NCBI GenBank assembly: GCA_002104895.1
Contig: MCFG01000171.1
Coordinates: 43,501 to 107,500 of the forward strand
Direction: 5' to 3'
Length of the DNA stretch: 64,000 nt
Source: Anaeromyces robustus
Taxonomy: Eukaryota; Neocallimastigomycota; Neocallimastigomycetes; Neocallimastigales; Neocallimastigaceae
The position numbers and the translations under genes are program-made. The stretch's first letter is position 1. Every line of letters starts with the position of its first letter. Below the pieces are notes generated by a model. The model ran no database searches, had not been told where the DNA came from, and was given only the letters and a program-made list of their open reading frames with translations. Below, piece by piece: positions 14,397 to 33,100 of the stretch.

Positions 14397-14640
14397 GTTG
14401 AAAATTTCCTCGCTGATTTACACTTTTCAGAATATTTCTTCGTGCCAAAAGATGGCAATATACTTACTTTTTCTTAATACTTTACTGAAGCAATCAAATT
14501 AATTAGATGCCTATACGGCTGAAACTCAACAATACATACGTTGAATATTATGATAGAACAAAAATTATGAAAAAAGACTTTCAATGAAAGGAATCGATCT
14601 TATTCTATTTTATTATTATGATATGCTTTAAGGCTACAAT
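14397..14640 (+). pseudogene. Decayed coding-like fragment, family unknown
   Basis: This stretch is less AT-rich than its surroundings. One plus frame reads ENFLADLHFSEYFFVPKDG, then NILTF, a stop, and EAIKLIRCLYG before another stop. The residue mix is protein-like but broken by several stops. No family was recognised. It could be a relic of a mobile element or gene, or chance. Confidence 0.25.
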
Positions 14641-14938
14641 ATTTCAACTCAATGATACCTTTAATATATATATATATAGCATTACAATCATAATTATTAT
14701 CAATAACTGAATTTTTTATATTTTTTTTCAAATTGTTGTTTTAAATCAATGGTGTATACTGATATTTTATTATTATAATGTATTTCTTATATCAAAAAAA
14801 TTTAGACAATTAAGAAATAAATATTTAATAATAATATTTTCTTTATTTTAATTACTTTTAATAGCAAATTTAAATATTTAATAATTAATTTTAATCGATC
14901 AGAAGTATGTAAATGTTTATTATATAATTCTAAAACTA

Positions 14939-16295
<1,357 letters not shown>

Positions 16296-16299
16296 AAAA

Positions 16300-17190
16300 A
16301 AAAGAGAAAAAAGAAAAAAAAAACATACGTAACTTTGATATAAACATATATTATTTTTACAAAATGAACTAAAATAAATAATTAAAAATATTTATATTAT
16401 TATATAATACAATTTTACTTTAATAATTATAAAAATTAATATAATAATAATATTATTATTAAAATTTAAATAACAAATAATTATATATTACATAATTATA
16501 TATCTTTTTTTTTTTTTTTTTATTTTGAAAGAATAACATTTAATATTTAAAATCATTTGCTTTTATATTATTTGCTTGATTATGTATTCTAACAGATTTT
16601 TAGCAAATCAATCCAAGTAATTAAATTATCATTAATTAGAATATATTTAATTAATTATATATACTTAATATAATAATTATAAATTATTTATTATTATTAT
16701 ATTACACCCTCAAAAAATATGTACTTAATTATATTCAATAATAAAAACATTATTATTCATTAAAATACATGAAAAAATAAACAAATATATCAGTATATAA
16801 ATAAATAAAACAATCATCTATAAAAATAAATATATATTAAATATAAAAAAAAAAGAAAATATTTTCATTTTATATATTTCAATTTTCATATTTTATATTT
16901 TATATTATTTTTTATTTTATTTTGTTTATTTTATTTTTGTTTTGCTTTTTTTTTGTTTCAATTTTTTTTTTTTTTATTTTTTGTTTGTTTTATTTTTATT
17001 TTTATTTTTATTTATTTTTTTATTTTTTTTTTTGGTTTATTTTTTAATTAATAAAATATATAGTTGCATTATTATATTCTTTACAAATCAATATTATTAA
17101 ATATTTTAATAATAAAATCATAATTAATGGTTCAAAATATTCAATTAATACATTTTTTTTTGTTTTTTTTTTTTGTATTATAATTTTTAA
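16300..17190. other. Intergenic AT-rich spacer
   Basis: 3' flank of the PAC1 gene. Contains T-rich tracts (TTTTATTTTG-like at about 16895-17040); no feature was recognised. Confidence 0.5.
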
Positions 17191-17740
17191 TTAAGTGTAA
17201 AGTAATGATTTATTTACAGTGTTACTTTTATTAACAAAATTTGATTTAAATATATTCTTAAGTTGTTCAGAATTAAATAAGCTACCAGAAGAAAGTGCTT
17301 CTTCTTTAACAAGACTATTAAAAGTTTTATCATAAGCTGCTATTGTTTCAACTGTTGTTTCTGATTTTCCATAAATATTTTCGTTAAGACTTAAATATAA
17401 TACAGCCTTAACATTATTGATTTCACACTATAAAATTATGTTTAAGATGTATAATATAATTTCAAATGAATAAAATAAAAATAAAATAAAATAAAATAAA
17501 TTTAATAATATTATTAAAAATAAATAAAGTTCATATAAAATAAATATTAAAAAAAAAAAAAAAAAAAAAAAAAGATTTGTAATTAAAAAATTGTTAATAT
17601 CAATATCAATATTGATTATTGCTGTTTTATACATTTATATTTATATATTTAATTTTTTTTTTTTTTTTTTATTTTTATCTTGCATTCACTCTCTTTAATT
17701 TTTGTTTTGGTTTCTATTGTTTCTTATTCCTATTTGTTTT

Positions 17741-17771
<31 letters not shown>

Positions 17772-18976
17772 GAAATTATATTATTTTTATGGTGAATAAT
17801 ATTATTAACTTACCCATGACATAATTGAAGCAGAACAACCTTGAACAAAATTTGGTGTTTCGAGAATTTTAATATCATCATTCTAATAATAATAATATTA
17901 ATAAAATATATATAACAATTTGGTTTGAATATTCCTATCATTTAAATTACTAATTTCTTATTTCATTATTAATATATATAATATTATAATATATAATTAA
18001 TATTAAAAATAATAATAATTACACTTTCAAAATTTGATGTAGTTAATTTTCTTATATAAGGTGGATGTGGTAAACCATCACAAGAAATATCTGTTTTAAT
18101 TTCTGTAGCATCTAATGTATCATATATAATAATTCTTTTTTTTTTAAAAAAATTTAAAAAAAGATTAAGTAAATAATAATACATTTAAATACATTTATAT
18201 ATAATAAATATATATTTATTGAATTTTATTTTTACTTTTGAGTCTTAACATTTGATAAAAGATATCTACTCCAGGCATATGCTCTTTCTTGTGAAATATT
18301 ATAATTACATAATACAATAAGTGTTGGTTTCTTTTCATTTACAAAATAAATATTACATAATTTATTAAATGGATTTTCGATATTTAAACAATTTTTAAAC
18401 TATAAAATATAATTAAATTTAAAATAAACATATATTATACATAGTTTTAATTAGCATTTTAATATTACAATATAAATATATATATATAAATCAAAATTTA
18501 TAATTATATATTTATATATACCAAATTAGCTTCAGGTAATATTAAAGTTCCAATAATTTTTTTATTTGGAAAACGAGCATTTACATAAGAAGCTCCAGCT
18601 TGTTTTAAGCCAAATATAATGTTTGATACATCTAAAACTTCTTGTAATTTATTTTGAATATCTGAAGACCACTGATATATCATTTTATCAATAAATAAAA
18701 TTATTGAATCATTATTATTTAATTTTATAAATAAAAAAAAAAGTGTTTATATATCTTATTTGAATAAAATACAATTATATACTAAAATAAAAAAAAAAAG
18801 ATTTCACATAAAATTTAATTTTATTTTTTTTTTCATTTGAATTTTTCATAACATACAACTATATATGGCTGTTTAAATTCTTCTGGAATATCATCTAAAT
18901 CTTCACCTATATAATCTGCTTCTTCATAGTACGATCTACTTGAAACAATATCTTGATATAATGGAAAAAAATCCAT
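17191..18976 (-). CDS. PSMG1: Proteasome assembly chaperone 1 (PAC1/PSMG1 homologue)
   Basis: Predicted 283-aa cytosolic chaperone; with PAC2 it helps build the 20S proteasome alpha ring. Minus-strand exons: 18976..18857, 18671..18522, 18399..18236, 18134..18023, 17882..17814, 17427..17191; phases 0,0,2,0,0. Length is close to human PSMG1 (288 aa). Recognisable segments are KPTLIVLCNYNISQERAYAW, LPHPPYIRKLTTSNF (human PSPFLRALKTQNF), ILETPNFVQGCSASIMSW and VKAVLYLSL (human LPAAVLSYCQVW...AILYLCY). The protein ends LLYT, a hydrophobic-Tyr-X tail as in the human NIYT end; such tails dock into alpha-ring pockets. The second exon start is the least certain junction: AG at 18672-18673 is the only acceptor found that keeps the frame, and a longer hydrophobic reading upstream is cut by a stop. 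The call rests on order and spacing of motifs recalled from the family. Confidence 0.85.
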
Positions 18977-21696
18977 TTCGTTTTTAAATTTTTGATTTAA
19001 TTACAAAATAAAAATTAAAACATAAAATATGAAACCCAAAAATTTTATATAATTCGATTAGCTTTATATTAGGTTAGGTTGAATTAATTTTATTAAATGA
19101 ATAATTTAATTAATGATTAAAAAATTTTTAAAATTCATTTAATGGATATTTTATTAGTAATTAAAATTGGAAATTCATAATGATATATATATATATATAG
19201 AATTAATTAAAAAGGATATATAAAACAAAAAAATTCATATTAAAAAACAATCCAATTTTATGTTTTTTGTTTTTAAAAAAAAAAAAAATAAAAAATAAAA
19301 ACAAAAATAAAAAAAAATAGAGAAAAAGAATAAGAATAAGAAATACAGAAAATTGATATAATAATATCAATATCAAAAACTGAAATGTAAAAAAAAAAGC
19401 TGTATTTTTATTAATTTTAATTTTCAAAGGGAAATAAAAAAATATTATTTTATTATTGTCGTATTAATTTTTATTAATCCACATCAATTGTCATAAATGT
19501 TTCTATATGACTATTATTAATGAATGAAAATAAAAAATAATATCAAAAATTGTAACAAATGAACTTTATATAATTATATATTATAGGGAAAAATTTAAAT
19601 ATTAATATTAATATGTATAGAAAAAAAAAAAGTAAAAAAAAAAAATTTCTATAATTGTATATTATAGGGAAAATTTAAATATTAATATGTATAGAAAAAA
19701 AATTAATAAAAATTTCTATAATTGTATATTATAGGAAAAATTTTTAATATTGATGTGTATGTATAGAAAAAAAGAATAAAGTTTAAATATTATATAATTA
19801 AAAAGAAGAAAAATACTATTGATCAATATATATATATATATTTATTCAAATAATTAATAAAATAATTATACTTTTATATTTATATATAGTTATAAGTTAT
19901 AAGTTATAAGTTATTTTATATTTGATGTTTATAATAATTAATTAATAATAAATAATCTGAAATAATAATAATAATAATAACAATATAATTAATAGTGACA
20001 ATTTTCATTTTTGATATAATAATTAATATTAATAAAAATGTTTATGTTTGATAATATTAATAATAACCAAATAATAATAATAATAATAAACAATTTTGTG
20101 TTTAATAATAATATATATATATATAATAAAAAGCAAAAAATAAAAAAAAAAAAAAGTTAAATGTTTATAATAAAAACAGTATTATAAATGTTTATAGAAG
20201 TAGAGATTCATATATTTTTATTTTAATAGTTTATTAGTTTTTTCCTAAACTAATAAATAATATTAATTTTATAAACATTTTTTTATTTCATTTTATATTA
20301 TATATTATATTATATAACATTAATATTAATATTAATAATAATACCCTTTATTATTTTTCTAATAACAATAATAATTATATAATATTAAAATTACTGTAAA
20401 GAATAATTGAATAATTTTTATCCATACCCTTATAACAATATAAAAGTATAATAAAATATAATAATTAATTAATTAATTAAAAATATTCAAGTACAAAATA
20501 ATTGATATACATTTTTATTACTTATTAAGTGTTATTTTTTATTCTTTCATATATTAAAAGGTTTATTATTATTATTATTTTTTTTTTTGTATTCTTTTTA
20601 TATATTATCCATTCATCGAATTATTATTTTTAAATAAATAAATTCAAATTTAAATAAATAATGAATGAATTTATCAAACAAAAAAAAAAAAAAAAAAAAT
20701 CCATTTTATTTTTATTACTGTTCATATAAATTTATAATTATATTGTTTATAAATATAAATATTAATATTAATATATAAATTATACATTTATATATTTATA
20801 CATTTATATATTTATTTATATATTTATTTATTTATTCTTTTTTTTTTTTAGTTACTAAATTTTTTTTGTTTTTGTTTTTATTTTTATTTTTATTTTTATT
20901 TATATTTTTATTTTTATTTTATGAATATGAATAACATTCTCAACTTTGTATTATTATATTAATAATTACTTCTTTTGGAATGTTTTTTTTCTTTTATGGA
21001 AATATTTACTTTCTGAGTGGATTAATTTCGTATAGAATTAGAAATTACACCTTTTGAATTCTTTATTTATATTGAAATGATGATCATAACCATTTTAATA
21101 AATAATTTATATTTACATTATAAAAAAAAAAACATAAATATAAATATAAATATAAATAGAAATATAAATACTATTAAACACATAAATATATATGTTATTT
21201 AAATAATTTTTTGTATAATTTTGTATATTTTTGTATATTTTTGTATATTTTTGTAAAAATTGTATTTTTTTGTATATTTTTTTTGTAATTATGTTTTAGG
21301 ATTAATAAATTGATTAAAACAATCCATAAGAGATCAATAAAGCTTATTTTCTTAATATTATTATGTTTGTGTTACTGTTAGCGATATTAATGAAATTAAT
21401 TATATAATTTAAGTTAAATTAATAATTTCTATAAATGAATAAAAAAGAAAAAAAAGAAAAAATATTTTTTTTAAAAAAAAAATTTTTTTAATTAAATAAA
21501 AATTATTGTAACTAAAAAAAAAAAAATAAAGAAAAATTATTATTAATTAATTAATTATTTTATTTAAAATAGTAATTAAAAAATTTAATATTAATTTCAT
21601 ATATTAAAATATATTAAAATTTTATTTAATGAATCATTTATAATATGTGTATAATACTCTTAAAAAAAAAAAGAATTTAAATTTTGATTATAAAAA

Positions 21697-21727
<31 letters not shown>

Positions 21728-21931
21728 GAAAACAAAACAAAACAAAATAAAAATAATTAAAGTTTTCTGAAGAAGAAAAATAAACAATTTATTAATATAA
21801 AAATGGAAATTAATAATTATTAAATTGATTACAAAACTTATTGAATAAAACAAATTATATTAAATAATCATTAACAAAATATTTGATTAAAAAAAAATTA
21901 ATATAAAATAAATTAATCTTTTATCTAAAAA
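18977..21931. other. Long divergent intergenic region
   Basis: Separates the 5' ends of PAC1 (-) and LTA4H (+). It contains the ~75-bp tandem repeat at 19568-19775, A/T homopolymers and short TTTTGTATA repeats near 21210-21290. No coding signal was found; open frames here are Phe/Leu/Ile low complexity. Confidence 0.5.
19568..19775. repeat. Tandem repeat, ~75-bp unit, three copies
   Basis: Each unit carries ATAATTGTATATTATAGGGA (or a close variant), an AAATTTAAATATTAATATG part and GTATAGAAAAAAA. The third copy has diverged. Confidence 0.7.
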
Positions 21932-22048
21932 GTGAAAAATACATTTTTTATTGGTTATTTTATTTTATTTTATTCTTTTGTCATAGAGGACACAACAAAT
22001 TTTAGTTTCAATAGAAAAAAGTTTAAATTTTTTTTTTATTCAAAAAAG

Positions 22049-22260
22049 GTAAGTTTATTATTTTCTGTTTTCTTTTTTTTAATAATAGAACTTTTTTATC
22101 CCTATTTTTTTTTTTCTTTTTCTTTTTCTTTATTTTTATTTTTATAAGAAAAAAAAAAAAAACTTTTTTTTTCATTTAGATATATTAAAAAAAAAATATA
22201 TAAATAACAAAAAAAAGTTAACTTTTTTTTTTAAAGAATAAAAAAAAAATTTTTTTTTAG
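22049..22260 (+). other. Putative leader (5'UTR) intron of the LTA4H gene
   Basis: Strong donor AAAAG|GTAAGT at 22049 and a T-rich acceptor TTTTTTTTTAG at 22250-22260, 145 nt before the ATG. No ATG-initiated frame upstream continues into the gene, so it is read as untranslated leader. Confidence 0.45.
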
Positions 22261-22405
22261 GCAATATAAATAAAAAAAATTTTTTTAAGTTTTATTTAAA
22301 TAAAAATAATATAATATAAATTATATTTTATTATTTAAGTAAATATAAAATAAGTTAAGTAAATAGAAACTAAATTAAGTTTTAATATTTAAAATTAAGA
22401 ACAAC

Positions 22406-26989
<4,584 letters not shown>

Positions 26990-27416
26990 ATTTGTTAACA
27001 TATATAAAATATTATTTATTATATAAATAATTATATAATAAATAATATATAATAATAATAATAAAAATAATAATTTAAATACAAAAAAAAAAAAAACAAA
27101 AAACAAAAACAAAAACAAAAACAAAAACAAATCAAAAATAAAAACAGAAACAGAAACAAAAGAAAAGAAAAGTTAGAATAAGATAAAAATATAATAAAAT
27201 ACTAATAAAGGAAAATAGATAAAAAATAAATTTAGAAAAAAATAAAATAATAGAAATTAAAAAAAAAAAAAAAAAAAAATTTAATAACATGTATAATAAA
27301 CATATGTATACAATTAGAATTTATTACATAAATAAATATGTATAATTATTATAATAATGAATTACATAAATAAATATGTAAATTAATCCACTATGCATGC
27401 TATTAGAAATAATAAT

Positions 27417-27447
<31 letters not shown>

Positions 27448-27599
27448 ATAAAAACAAAAGCATGAATAATTAATAATAAAAATATTTTTTATGATTGTGA
27501 TAACTGTTTTTTTTTTTTTTTTTTTTTTTTTCTTTTTTTATTAATAACTTGATTAGATAAATCATTTTTTATTGTAAAAAATGATTTGAAGTTTTCTGT
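26990..27599. other. 3' flank of LTA4H, A-rich
   Basis: A-rich tracts (AAAAAC repeats at 27080-27130), no coding signal; a minus-strand open frame here is Phe/Leu low complexity. Confidence 0.5.
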
Positions 27600-27939
27600 T
27601 TATTTTATTATTTATATTTTTCATTTACATTAATGTTTTATTATAAATTAATAATATATAAATGTATTGAATATTTTAAAAACAAAAAGTTTAATATATA
27701 TAATATTATAAACATATTATATATTATTTATATTGATATAATTGTATTTCTAGAATGTGTTGAATTTTGAAATATGAAATGGGGCACATAATAAATTATT
27801 AAAAAATAATTCACTGTCCGGCTTATGTTAAAAAACTAGCCAAAGCAAATCACAACACTTTTATTATAAAAGTATTAAACCTTTATCTAATTGTTCCACA
27901 TGGAAGTGTATTCTCTTCCTTTAGTCTAAAAAAAAAAAA

Positions 27940-29075
27940 AAAATCTAATTGTTCCAATATCGACTCAAAATTTAATAAATTTAATAATTTTTGTAATAGA
28001 ATCAAGAAAATCAAAAAGTAAAATATCCAATGCTCGTTATATAGCAAACATAAGATTACGCCAACCAAGTATATACTTTTTCTTAAAAAAGAGTATATAC
28101 TTGGTTGGCGTAATCTTAAGAAACTAGCTAAACCTTCTTATTCTAAAACACCTTCTCATGTTATCAAATCTAAATTTGGAAATGATATTGTCTCTCCTAG
28201 AGAACAAATCTTTCGTTGGGCTGAACATTATAAAGATCTTGCTTCTTATATTTTCTGGACATAGTCTCAATAATAGATATTGGGAAAATGCTCTTTGAAA
28301 TTTTGTTTTTAAGGAAAATGAAATGTCTGGAATATCAATGACCCTATATCTCCCTCTGAAATTCGTAAAACGGTCATCTCTATGAATAAAAATAAAGCCC
28401 ATGATCCTGATGGTATTCTCATCGAATTTTATAAAACATTCTTTAGCGATCCCAAATTGGAAGAAAAATATTCTAGCCTTTCTAAATGTCTTGAAATTAT
28501 TTTTAAAAAAATATGGGATGGCTCTTTCCCTTATAATTGGAACACCGCCTCTATAGTTTCTATGTACAAAAAAGATGATCCAACTTACTGTAACAATTTT
28601 ATCGTGGCATTTCCTTAATTAATGTCTGGATTAAAATTATTTCCAAAATTTTGAATGAACGAAAAATGAGTCAGTTAGTGAATACCAAGAAATTAAAAAT
28701 TGGTACTGGAATGATCTTGTTAATAAACAAGGAATTAAAGGTAAAAACTATAATAAATATATAAATTTTATGATTCTAAATATATTATTATGTTGGGTTT
28801 TGAATACCCTCATATTAATTTAGATATCAAATGAATAATACGTTTACGCTGTGGATATGTATATAACTCGAAAAGAGCCTTTAAGAGTGGAAAGATTTCA
28901 AAAGAATGCCCTTCTTATTGTCCCTGCTGTCAACAAAGTGAGCAATCCTTTGAACATTAGATCTTTGATTGCCCTTTCTTTTCTCTTATTAGATGGAACT
29001 CACTAGATTTCATCAATGACCTCTTCATCAAATTTGTAGACAAAATAAAGAGACACTCTTTATATAAATAAAAAA
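27940..29075 (+). pseudogene. Degenerate LINE (non-LTR retrotransposon) reverse transcriptase
   Basis: Broken by stops and frameshifts. Readable parts in order: LKKLAKPSYSKTPSHVI, FGNDIVSPREQIFRWAEHYK (28122-28240); SEIRKTVISMNKNKAHDPDG followed by ILIEFYKTFF (28360-28445), the N-terminal RT motif usually NKAPGPDG; IWDGSFPYNWNTASIVSMYK (28510-28570), which corresponds to the W..G..P..W..A.I..I.K motif; and NVWIKIISKILNER (28623 on). The polymerase core with the YxDD motif is missing. RLRCGYVYNSKRAF ... CPCCQQSEQSFEH ... FDCPFF (28835-28985) is the zinc-binding segment found at the C-terminus of many LINE ORF2 proteins. The element is therefore internally deleted and inactive. Confidence 0.85.
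28051..28118. repeat. Perfect inverted repeat, 27-bp arms, 14-nt spacer
   Basis: Left arm 28051-28077, right arm 28092-28118. The arms include GATTACGCCAACCAAG and its exact complement. The arms are much richer in G/C than the surroundings, so chance is unlikely. Confidence 0.95.
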
Positions 29076-29606
29076 TATTAAATAAAAAAAATATTCAAAA
29101 AATATTTAATATCATTAAAATATTAACAAAAAGAATATTAAATATTATTAAAATATTAAATAAAAAAATATTCAAAAATATTCAATATTATTAAAATATT
29201 AAAAAAAAAAAGAACATTAAATATTATTAAATAAAAAAAAATAAAAAAAATATTATTAAATAATTTTATTATTTTATTTATTTATATATTATATTTTTAT
29301 TTATATAATTATTTATATAATTATGCGTCCCATTACGAAATATAACAAAGTGAAATGCAACACTCCCTTTCTGTCTTATTTAAAGGTTTTACCATTGAAA
29401 ATCCAATTATTTTATTACATAAATTTTCATTTACATTAATGTATTATTATATATTAATATATAAATGTATTGTAAATAAGTTAATTAAAAACAAAAAATT
29501 CAATATATATGTAATACTAAATATATTATATATTATTTATATATTAATATAATTGTATTTCTATCTTATTCAAAGGTTTTACCATTGAAAATCCAATTAT
29601 TATCCA

Positions 29607-30118
29607 CTTCCTTTAGTCTAAAAAAATTTTTTTGAGCAATAGCATAAATCGCTGAAAAAAAAGAGTAACCCAATGTTTACGAGATATGATTATATATGAA
29701 AGTGTTAAAGTTAAATTTATTTTAGAGTCTTGTACAACCAAATCTATTAACCTTATTTTAAAAATTGGACATAATAAAAGTACAATTGTCTTTTTTTTTT
29801 TTTTTTTATAATAAATATAATTATTTTAATATTAAATTTTTTAATGAATAAAAAAATTATATATTTTATGTCCATTATATGGTCACTAATTTATACATTA
29901 TTATTTGTCAGTCTTTTTCTATCTTATTATTTTAATAAAAATTAAAGTTAAAAAATTTTATTATATAATTTAATTTATACATATAAGTTAAATTATATAT
30001 AATATGTGGTCGATCTATTCTTTAAAAAATTATTCTATTGATAAAAAAATATTTTGTATTAATTTTTAATCGTTTTTATTTTTATTTTTATTTATTAGAA
30101 AATATATGAAAAAAAAAT
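29607..30118. other. Upstream region of the GHKL-DUF3883 gene
   Basis: AT-rich. Begins with CTTCCTTTAGTCTAAAAAAA, which also occurs at about 27914. No other signal; it presumably holds the promoter. Confidence 0.45.
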
Positions 30119-33100
30119 ATGGTTATTGTAAATAAAGATTTATTTAATAATAAAAGAAAAGAAATATTTGGAAAAATTTATATTGCAAATGTTAGGAATA
30201 GATTAAGAGAATTAGAAAACCCTAATGATGCTGATTGTAAACGATGGATTTGGGAATTAGTTCAAAATGCAAAAGATAGTATATCTGGTCAACCAAATAA
30301 AAAAGTTGATATTGAAATTATTGTTTCTGATGATGTTTATACCTTCAAGCATAATGGTTCTCCATTTAATGAAGATACATTATTTGCATTACTTTATAAA
30401 TTTAGTGAAGGAAAAACCAATAATTTTGAAAGTACAGGTCGTTTTGGTACTGGTTTTCTTACTACCCATTCACTTTCCAAAATTGTTGAAATTAGTGGTG
30501 ATATAATTATTGATGGTAAAACAGAACCAAGAGGATTTGAAGTTACAATGTATAGAGATGGTGATGATAAAGAACTTTTAAAAGGATTAAGTGATACTGA
30601 AAATAGTTTTAATTATTTTGAATATCCTTTAACTTGGACATCTTTCAAATATAAAGCAATGACAAAAAGAAATAAAGAAGCTGGTAGATTAGGTATTCAA
30701 AATTTCAAAGAAAATATTGATAAAGTAATGTTATTTTGCCCTGAAATTAATAGTATTAAACTTAATGATAATGGTAAAATTGAATTAGATTGTAATAATG
30801 ATATTTATATTAATTCTTCTTCTCCTAGCTTATTTTGTTCACTTCCTTTGGTTGGATCAGAAGCTCATGAATTTCCATTTATTATTAATAGTCCAGATTT
30901 TGAACCTGATTCTGAAAGACAAGCTATTTTCCTTGATGGTATAGATATTGATGAAAAAACACAAAAAATCTCAGATCCAGGTATTAATAAAAAGATTCTC
31001 ATAAAATCACAAGAGATATATAAAGACCTTTTAAAATTTATATGTAATAATAATATTGGAAAAAGATATTTGACTGCTAGAGGTCTTCGTTCTATTCCAA
31101 ATATTACAAGATTCTTTAATCAAAAATGGTATAAACATTCTTTTATAGATCCAATGAGAAAAATATTACTTTCATTTCCCATTATTATGAATGAAAAAGG
31201 AGAATATAAAACAATTCCTGAAATTTATGTTCCAAACTATGATTATGAAGAAAATAAAAATAAAAGAAAAATATATGAATTTATAGCACAATTATTTAAT
31301 GTTGTTCCATCATATGATGAATCGATTAACCTTGAAAAGTACATTTGGAGGGATGATAATAGTATAGATTTTGTTGATATTAAAGAATGTGTAAATCATG
31401 TAAGTAATTATAAAGAAGTTTTTTTACTTAAAAATAATATTAATGAAGATGTATGGACATGGTTAAACAATTTTCTTCCATTTATTAAACGCTATCATCC
31501 TGAATATCTTGAAGATTATGCAATTATTCCTAATATGAATTCAAAATTTGTAATGTTAGACAATATATTAGCAACATCAGTTAATGTTCCAGATAATATA
31601 ATTGAATGTCTTGAAGATTTGAATATTAATTGGAAAGAAACTCATATTCATAAAAAAATAACAAAATATACTACAGGTACTGATCATAATATAAAATTTG
31701 CTGAATCTACAATTCGTGATACACTAAGTAATGAATGGTCATCAAAAGTATTAGTTTTAATGCAATATATACCATATATACCATGTGATATGAATATACC
31801 ATGTGATATGATGGATAGAGAATTTATTCAAAAACGGAAAACAATATATGAATTATGCTCAGTTATATGGAATATGTCAGAAATGAAGGATGGATCAGGA
31901 CTTCATAAAGAATTATGGAATGGAATTGATGAGATGGTATTTGATAATCTTTTATCAACTATTCAAAATCTCAAAGAAATAAATGGTCAAACGCTAATAT
32001 CAATAGATTTTTTAAACAAAGTTTTAAAATGTGTAACTAAATATTATTCAGATTATACTGAATATTCTATAATTCCAAACCAAAATGGAAAATTTTGTAA
32101 AATTTATGATTTATATAAAGATAGTAATATACCAGAAATATTTAAAGAATGTTTAAAAAAATTCTTTAATGTTGATATTAAGAAAGAATTAATTCATAAA
32201 GAAATAAATTATAATATATTTAGAAACGTTGAGGAAAAAGGAATATATAGCTATAAACCAATATTGAGAAAGAATTTTTTGTCAAATTCTATATCAAAAA
32301 ATATTAAATGTAAAGCAGCCAGATACCTTATTAGAATAGTTCCTAGTGATTCAACTAATAATCAAAGAAAACTTTTTAATTTATATAAAATCTTTACAAA
32401 GCAAAATTTTTCAAAGAATGAATATTGTGAAGTAAATGAAAGTGACTATAATTATGGAATATGGGATTATTCAAATAAATATATACATATGATAATTAAT
32501 GATATTATTGAAGAAAATAGTAGTCTTGATATGTTAGCTAATTATTTAGGAAAAAATAAAGAAGATACATTTAATTACTTAAAAGATTTCATTTTGGAAT
32601 TTTCCTCTTTAGGAAAAATTGGAAAAATTGTTCCTAATCAATATGATGAATTATGTAATATTAACGAACTGATGAATGAAGGAGATTCCGATGAGGAGGA
32701 TAGTGATGATGACAATGATGATGAAAATATGAATAGAAAAATAAACTATATTCCTGAAGAATTAAAAGATATTTCAAAAGATTTAGGTTATGATGTAAGA
32801 AGCAAACTTGTTCATAAAAAAATGGGAATACTATGTAATAGGAGTATGTCATATAAAAAAATTTGTAGAATAATAGATGAATTTATGAGAAAAAAGTATA
32901 ATGACAAATCTTCTTATTCTGATTCTAATTTTAGGAATGGTGCTTTTAAATTAATTGAAGAATATTTCTATAATAATGACGAAAAAGAAATGGAAAAGTA
33001 TTTCGAATATACATATTCAATGAAATCTAATATAACGATAGATGTAATTATTGATAAATCAGATCGTGAAACTTTAGTTAAAATAAGAAATAAATATGGT

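Larger units (their letters stand above)
27752..29367. mobile_element. TIR-ended repeat element, copy A, carrying a dead LINE fragment
   Basis: The left end AGAATGTGTTGAATTTTG with ATGGGGCACAT nearby, and the right end GGGACGCAT-type sequence running to GAAATGCAACACTCCC (read on the opposite strand), are inverted relative to each other. They match the ends of copy B (61770..62736). The AT-rich right interior (29070-29320) also matches copy B inverted. It is flanked by TTTCT at 27747-27751 and 29368-29372, and an unoccupied version of the same site lies at 29551-29576. The interior 27.9-29.08 kb holds LINE-type reverse transcriptase relics. Confidence 0.65.
27600..29606. repeat. Tandem-duplicated ~190-bp host sequence interrupted by a TIR element
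   Basis: The ~150 bp at 27600-27751 (TTCATTTACATTAATG ... ATAATTGTATTTCT) recurs at about 29413-29562. TTTTACCATTGAAAATCCAA occurs after both the element (29388 on) and the second copy (29577 on). This is a tandem duplication with the element at the unit junction. Confidence 0.7.

Noticed and set aside
21932-22147. Open frame before the LTA4H gene
   Set aside because: Non-ATG start, low complexity, and it crosses a strong GTAAGT donor; better explained as leader plus intron.
28124-28402. Minus-strand 92-codon frame
   Set aside because: Antisense of the LINE relic, whose recognisable RT motifs are on the plus strand.
32661-32852. Minus-strand His/Tyr-rich frame
   Set aside because: Shadow of the acidic Asp/Glu codons in the GHKL-DUF3883 gene.
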